A DNA stretch of 64,000 nt. It comes from Channa striata. Lineage: Eukaryota > Chordata > Actinopteri > Anabantiformes > Channidae. A model generated the notes under the pieces. The model searched no databases and was not told where the DNA came from. It was given only the letters and a program-made list of their open reading frames with translations. Positions 58,781 through 64,000 of this stretch are shown here, piece after piece (position 1 is the first letter of the stretch; every line of letters starts with the position of its first letter). The DNA lies in the NCBI GenBank assembly GCA_033026295.1, contig JAUPFM010000079.1, positions 82,064 to 146,063 of the forward strand. Direction: 5' to 3'. The position numbers were made by a program, and so were the translations under genes.

Positions 58781-59098
58781 TGAAACATGGCTCTCCTTCT
58801 GGAACTCTGGGTGTATACCATTGAGGGAAATTTTATTACAAGCTCTATTTTCACACCTCTGGCAGGACCCAGACAGCAAGTGTCCCACTGATGTGATTAA
58901 CATTTGCTCCCCAGTAGAAAGCCTATGGGAACCAGTAGAATTATCAATTCCCAGAAACTTAAAATGGCATTGGAAGTAATGTGTGAGAAACATGTTCAGT
59001 GATTGTTGCCTTGAATTTTCTTTACACCTTAGCAAACAGTCTTAACTTGCTTTATCGGTTTTTGGCCACAACATACATACACAAACACACAAACACAA
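58781..59098. other. AT-rich spacer ending in a short CA-rich microsatellite
   Basis: No gene recognised. The segment 59,071-59,098 is an ACATACATACACAAACACAC-type imperfect microsatellite that abuts the truncated end of the LTR at 59,099; simple sequence often marks old break or insertion sites. Confidence 0.6.
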
Positions 59099-59381
59099 AT
59101 TGTATCTGATACCCTCTGTCAGGATGTGTGTGTCTTTTATCTGCTCCACTATGCAAATCATATACATTGATCAGGAGTCCTTAATTAGCAAGTTTCTGTT
59201 ACTGTCTGCTTAAGGTGTCAACAAGGATTCAAAGGAACAATAGGGTCTGTTAAGGTGTCAAGGAAAAACTCTGGGACCTGTTCCCGTGGATCTTTCTACT
59301 GAGTGGCGGGGACTCGTTGTCTGGCCTCTGCTAGAAGTGTGAACAGATGGTCAGATGGTCATTGATCAAAAACTTCCCTCA
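59099..59381 (-). mobile_element. 3'-truncated LTR of a retroelement, minus strand
   Basis: The reverse complement of this 283-bp interval aligns without gaps to 63,427-63,709, the first two thirds of the complete LTR, with five substitutions (about 98% identity). Its 5' end on the minus strand is TGAGGGAAG at 59,381, matching the complete LTR's TG terminus. The last 149 bp of the LTR are missing here. No internal retroviral sequence follows on the minus strand, so it is a truncated solo LTR. Confidence 0.88.
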
Positions 59382-62060
59382 CAGACGTCACTGTGACATA
59401 TATTTTCCTTGACAAATTATAAACATAAAATAGCTTTTTTAAACTCAAATAATAATATATGAATGAAAATGAGTGAAGAATGGCCTTTATTTCAGTCTCA
59501 GTCTCTAAAAACCACAGTCTCAGTAAGTTTTCTCCAATAAGGTACATTGGAGCCCATAAAGTGACAACAGAGAAAGTGTTGCTAATGATCAGTTTAATAA
59601 TGCAATATGCATTATTTCAATTCAGTCTGAAAATATTTATCACGGATGCTTTTTGTTGGATACTCCTTGCATTAGTTTACAATTGCAATAGAACAAGGGA
59701 GTGGAGATTTTAAATTTCATGATGGTTCAATTAATGACGTTTTATCCAACTGTGATCACAAAGTTATGCAAAATTGAACTATGTGTTGTAAAAGTGAAAA
59801 CACACACTTATAAATAAAAACCCAATTCTGATGAAACCACTGTAGTGCTGCGTATAACCTGCAGGAAGGTCCACAATACATGAAGACATGTAACTATACA
59901 AAATGTGGTGATGCGCCACTTTCAAAGACCAACATTTGTAAACCTGTTCCACACTAATGTTTTCAGCATAACATGAGAAGAACATCATAAGTCACATTTG
60001 CATATCGCTGTAATTGTAGTGTGGTATATGTACTTCTAAAAGATCTGTGCTTGGTATACAGAAATATTGTGTTGAATATTAATGTGATTGAAGAAAAAGA
60101 TGAGAAGAGGGAGAGACAGGGGACAAAGACAAAGACAACAGGCAACACTGAAAAAAGGGCATTAGACAGTTTAGAACCTGAGAAATATCTTTTGATGAAG
60201 CTGATCGTCTGTTGTCTTGCATACTTTTGACTTAAAACTACATTAGGCGACTTTACATGTAGGAAACTCAAAATGGCAGCAAGGAGGTGACATTGTTACA
60301 TCATTTCCTTCCATCCATCAGGTTGTGGTGGAAACACGTTCACCAAGGTAGGTCAGACATGTCCCTCCCGAAACATGTTTTCAAGCTCTTCCTGGGTAAT
60401 TCTGTGATGCTTTTGTAGATCTTACAAATAAAGTTATTTTTTCAGCAATTTTATGACAGTCTCAGTTTTTAATTCAGGTGAAGTTTTCTAGATATAAGTT
60501 TGCCTCACACAGCTCTAAAGACTGAGGCTGGCTGGTATGTAACTATTTCTTATTGTCAACAAATAAATGATGAATAACAAACATTATTCCAAATTGTCAC
60601 TTTTACAGATTCCATTAAAATAATTCCAATATTCACTGTTTTTGAGCTCATAGAGAATGTGCACTAGTATTCTCCTCCAGTCGAGCCTCTTGGCTCCCTG
60701 CAAGCATGTTTGTATTAGTCTGATTTCATAATCAGAGAAGGTTCTGATTATTGTCTATTGGAAAACTGCTCTTTGGGATGATGTGTGTCACATTGTGAAC
60801 ACGGAAGCTGTAGTAGGGTGATTTTGTCACTGTAACACAAGTGCTTCACTGTCAAGTGGTGGTGTTTGGTTCAGGAGGAGAAGTGTTGAGATGAACTCAA
60901 AACTAGAGTCTGGCCATGTTCAATGTAATGAAGAAACATGTTAGTCATTGGTGTTTTTGATGAAATATGGTTTGGAACAGACCTACACTGAAAGTTACTG
61001 AATATGTTTCTTGTTCATTTTAGTCTCTGCATAGGATTTGCTGAAAAATATCACCTGCTTTAACTTTTAACAGACAAAATAAAAGCTATACAGATAAGTT
61101 GACATATTTGCTCATCTTGTTTTTAATGACACAAGTAAAATAGACTCTGTTGCAGTGGCTGCACACCTACAGATGCTACTAATGGTACAGCAGCCAACAG
61201 TGGTGTCTGCATATAACATTTGACATCTTCATTATTCATTCATCTATCCTTATCATCAGTCTTTTGGTTTCTCCTGATGGAGGAGTCCTCTTAGGTCTGC
61301 TCCAGGGTCAGAGATATGGCTGTGCGGTCCCTGGTGCTCTTACAGATGGTAAAACGCACTCCTACCCTAAAAATGTACAAGGCTGTTATCCCTGAAATTA
61401 TTAAATTGATCTTCTATCAAATACAACATTTTGATTGTGGAGCACAGAACACTATGAAATCAACCCAGAGCCAAAGTCAGAACCAATGTCTTGCCAACAT
61501 GAATCAACAGATTAACTGTGATGTCTGCTATGATTATTCAGTCATATTAAACATCTGCTCGGCTACATAAGCTATGTCTCTGTGGCACTGAACAGTTTCA
61601 TAAGAAGTCATCATATATCAGTTGTATTTTCATTATCATTCGAATTAACATGAAGCTGGATCAGATCACAGTAAACCTCATTAGGTTCCTGAAGGCTGCA
61701 TTATGCCTTTTTCTAAATGACTGTCTGTAAATTATTAGGAAAACAGATTAGGAAAATGACAAACAAGCAACTAGATTCCTAACGAACTGTATATGATTGT
61801 GCTACGTTAGTATCAAATCATTTCTAATTGAAAGATATAACAGACACGACATGTCGCTCATTGTGTCCATCTAGTGTCTAAAAAGAACCACTGCTCCAGC
61901 TTTTACTTTGAAAGTCAGAGACTCAGGCAGATTCTTCTGAACATCTGAAGACACAAAACCGTTGTGCTTACAGTCAAAGGTTTGTCTCCTGTTACTTCCT
62001 TCGTGTCCCTGCTGTGTGGTGAACAGTTAATGGTCTCTGGGTGTTTTTTTGTCTCTGGTT
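59382..62060. other. AT-rich intergenic DNA, no gene recognised
   Basis: About 2.7 kb of low-GC sequence. Open frames reach at most about 100 codons (for example minus strand 59,963-60,271), are hydrophobic or AT-driven, and have no recognisable domain. I see no tandem repeat, tRNA or clear element end. Confidence 0.65.
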
Positions 62061-62061
62061 T

Positions 62062-62128
62062 GTGTCTGACTGTCTTCTGTCTCCTCTGCAGAGAGAACTC
62101 AGGACAGAAGAAGCTCCAATGATTCTCT
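62062..62128 (+). other. Splice-acceptor-like site and possible relic exon
   Basis: A pyrimidine-rich tract (GTCTGACTGTCTTCTGTCTCC) leads to CTCTGCAG at 62,084-62,091, a good 3' splice-site match. The following bases read RELRTEEAPMIL and then stop in one frame. Fish immune-gene clusters (NLR or TRIM families) often have similar pyrimidine-rich introns and short exons, but I cannot assign a family. It may be a decayed last exon or chance. Confidence 0.25.
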
Positions 62129-62427
62129 AATAACTAATCAATCACTTTGATCAGTCCACTGATCATTGATCTGACCTGGTTTTGGGTCATAGTGAAAGAG
62201 CAGATGGACACTTTTTTATTTGTCTTTTATCATTCTGACTCTTCCTGACTCTCTGCTGTCATAGAGATGGGAAAAATGATCGTGATGAATGTAGGAGTCA
62301 TGTTGGGCCTGGGACGACCCTATCAAATGAAAGCCCAAAAACTGAATTAGTTATATATCAGACCTGTTGCTCTTTAATATCTGCATTACCAACAACGTAA
62401 GAGGTGATGAAACCTGCAGTTTAACGT

Positions 62428-62440
62428 TGACCTAAGGTCA
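62428..62440. promoter_or_regulatory. Everted nuclear-receptor half-sites (ER1 type)
   Basis: TGACCT-A-AGGTCA is a perfect 13-bp palindrome of two nuclear-receptor half-sites in everted arrangement with one base between. A CCAAT motif lies about 25 bp further right (62,465). One such site is expected by chance rarely but not negligibly in long sequence, and no gene start is visible nearby. Confidence 0.25.
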
Positions 62441-63426
62441 AACAACACGCAGTGAACTTGAGCCAATCACATTATCTGCAACTGCATCAGGCTACAGAGG
62501 ATGAACAATTCAAGCACAGAAAGGAGTTGGGGAGTCGACTGTAAAATAGAACTTAAACATGCGAGTTGAACGGCTGCCTCAAAGTTTTACGTCACGTCAG
62601 AAAAGGAAACACAGTCAAAATGATCTTGATTAAATTTCCCTTGTGTAAAAGTTTGTTTGGTGGGTTCAGATCTGTCCGTTTATTGAACAAGGTAGGTCGT
62701 TGTTTCAGCTTGAAAATTGATGTCAGCTTCATTTCAGTGGTCTGCTTTATGGTTGGGATATTAACTGTGAAATCCACATAACAGCAGGTTGGATTTTTAG
62801 TCATTTGATCATTTAATTTCCATTTTTAAATTTGGGTCAAATGTGTTTCCCCACTACAAGTCAATCACTACTCATCTCTCACTTGACTCCATAGTTTTTG
62901 CAGCTTTGTGTCTGTATTTTCACCACTGAAAGCTCCAATATGCACCGTGAGACGAGCACTAGTGTTAGACTCCAAGTCAACCACGTCTGCTTCACCCAGC
63001 TCGTCTACAATCCACCACAGTCTGCACAGACCTTCACATTAGTCATTATCAAATTACAGGAGCTATGAAGCTTCAGATTTTACTAATCTAACAGAAATTG
63101 ATGAAGTTGATTGGTCAGAAAAAGCTTCTAGAACTGAATATCTTTGCACTGCTGCCAGAGCTGTTCACCAAGTCTGACCACAGGTGGCTTCACCGACACC
63201 TCTCCACAATAGGTTTGATAGACGCAATATTTCTAATAAAAACGTATATAAGTTTTACAACTTCTTTATAACTTTACAAATCTGTCTCTTTGATGCTTTG
63301 AGAGTTCATTTTCAAACATTCTGGAGTGTCTTTTCAGAGATTCACCTTTCAGATTTTTACACAGAAATGTTTTGAAATTAAAATTAAAATGTAAGGCAGC
63401 AGTAAAAATATGGTGTGAGCTCGGTC
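62441..63426. other. Intergenic DNA, no gene recognised
   Basis: Frames of about 70 codons exist on both strands at 62,566-62,804 but overlap each other and show no domain. There is nothing repetitive that I can name. Confidence 0.6.
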
Positions 63427-63858
63427 TGAGGGAAGTTTTTGATCAATGACCATCTGACCATCTGTTCACACTTCTAGCAGAGGCCAGACAACGAGTCCCC
63501 GCCACTCAGTAGAAAGATCCACGGGAACAGGTCCCAGAGTTTTTCCTTGACACCTTAACAGACCCTATTGTTCCTTTGAATCCTTGTTGACACCTTAAGC
63601 AGACAGTAACAGAAACTTGCTAATTAAGGACTCCTGATCAATGAATATGATTTGCATAGTGGAGCAGATAAAACACACACACATCGTGACAAAGGGCATC
63701 AGATACAATCTGATCCACCGGTGACACTGCTTTTTGCTCTCTTCCTCTGCCTGCTCCTCTACCTTATTTTACCTATGTTATTGTCATTAAATTGCTTGAT
63801 GATAATGTGAGAGCTGCCTCCTGTCTCTTAACTTGCTCTCTCAGATTTTTCCACAACA
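63427..63858 (+). mobile_element. Complete 5' LTR (432 bp) of an LTR retroelement
   Basis: Begins TGAGGGAAG and ends CCACAACA, the TG...CA termini of LTRs, and is followed three bases later by a primer binding site. Inside lie a TATA-like GATAAAAC at 63,667 and a polyadenylation signal ATTAAA at 63,786-63,791, so U3, R and U5 are all plausible. The short repeat TTAAGGTGTCAA / TTGACACCTTAA type (TTGACACCTTAACAGAC and TTGACACCTTAAGCAGAC) occurs twice in U3. The family (Ty3/Gypsy-like or endogenous retrovirus) cannot be fixed without the coding region. Confidence 0.85.
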
Positions 63859-63861
63859 GAT

Positions 63862-63881
63862 TGGTGTCAGCAAAGTGGGAT
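63862..63881 (+). other. Primer binding site resembling the 3' end of tRNA-Leu
   Basis: TGGTGTCAG followed by CAAAGTGGGAT lies just after the LTR. From memory, the complement of vertebrate tRNA-Leu 3' ends reads TGGTGTCAGAAGTGGGAT or close to it; the match here is good apart from a two-base difference in the middle. This defines the LTR as the 5' copy and the element as plus-strand. Confidence 0.7.
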
Positions 63882-64000
63882 GGACGCGCTTTCTGGACTC
63901 TGAGGGATAAAACAGTGACTGTGCGCACAAGTAAAAACCGATTCTTTTTTTCGATTTGAGAAGCTGTTCCCCTCAGGAGTCAGACTACGGACCGAAATAA
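63882..64000 (+). mobile_element. Untranslated leader of the LTR retroelement, cut by window end
   Basis: The sequence after the primer binding site contains no long open frame before the window stops. A leader of this kind normally precedes gag. The rest of the element, including any coding region and 3' LTR, lies to the right of the window. Confidence 0.65.

Noticed and set aside
59963..60271. 102-codon minus-strand hydrophobic frame
   Set aside because: It is AT-driven, has no known domain, and no promoter or splice context supports it.
62566..62804. Two overlapping frames of about 70 codons on opposite strands
   Set aside because: They are mutually antisense, without recognisable similarity or signals.

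Overview
The window is eukaryotic, gene-poor, repeat-dominated DNA. I find no convincing protein-coding gene, tRNA, rRNA or CRISPR array. The style fits a vertebrate, most likely a teleost fish: a huge CpG-poor tandem satellite, splice-like and TATA/CCAAT-type signals, and an LTR retroelement with a tRNA-Leu-like primer binding site. The taxonomic call is an inference without any diagnostic gene.

Region 1 (1 to about 52,490) is one uninterrupted head-to-tail satellite array that continues past the left edge of the window. The basic monomer is 390 bp. I describe it as four segments: A (starts GACCTTCTGACCCCAGTC), B (GGATGGAAAGAGG... to the GTGTGA before TTTGCACC), C (TTTGCACCAGGCTGGCC to CTGCTGTTTCC) and D (TTTGTGGAGCTCACAGC to GGCTCATTTTT). 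Many monomers are deleted or rejoined versions of A-B-C-D, formed at a small number of recurring junctions, and these are assembled into higher-order units: a 780-bp dimer repeated three times, a compound unit of about 790 bp seen at least six times, and larger blocks of 1.0 to 3.8 kb duplicated at a distance. Subfamilies are zoned: some variants occur only in the left half and others only in the right half. The many small open frames here, on both strands, are by-products of a 390-bp period (exactly 130 codons).

Region 2 (about 52,490 to 58,780) is a mosaic bordering the array: a decayed satellite edge, a 126-bp minisatellite, a tandem segmental duplication of about 1.6 kb (53,835-55,385 and 56,000-57,690), and two inverted relatives (57,700-57,912 and 58,570-58,780). 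The duplication carries GC-rich repeats of 87-98 bp and arrays of 53-nt imperfect palindromes. One 39-bp perfect palindrome is present in one copy of the duplication and absent at the same site in the other. Between the inverted relatives sits a CpG-rich patch that, on the minus strand, reads as a CCAAT box, TATA box, CA initiator and short first exon with a consensus splice donor. It points toward the satellite.

Region 3 (about 58,780 to 64,000) is ordinary AT-rich intergenic DNA with two LTRs of one retroelement family in opposite orientation: a 3'-truncated copy on the minus strand (59,099-59,381) and a complete 5' LTR on the plus strand (63,427-63,858), followed by a primer binding site and leader. 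The two share 283 aligned bases with five differences, so the family was recently active. The body of the second element lies beyond the window.
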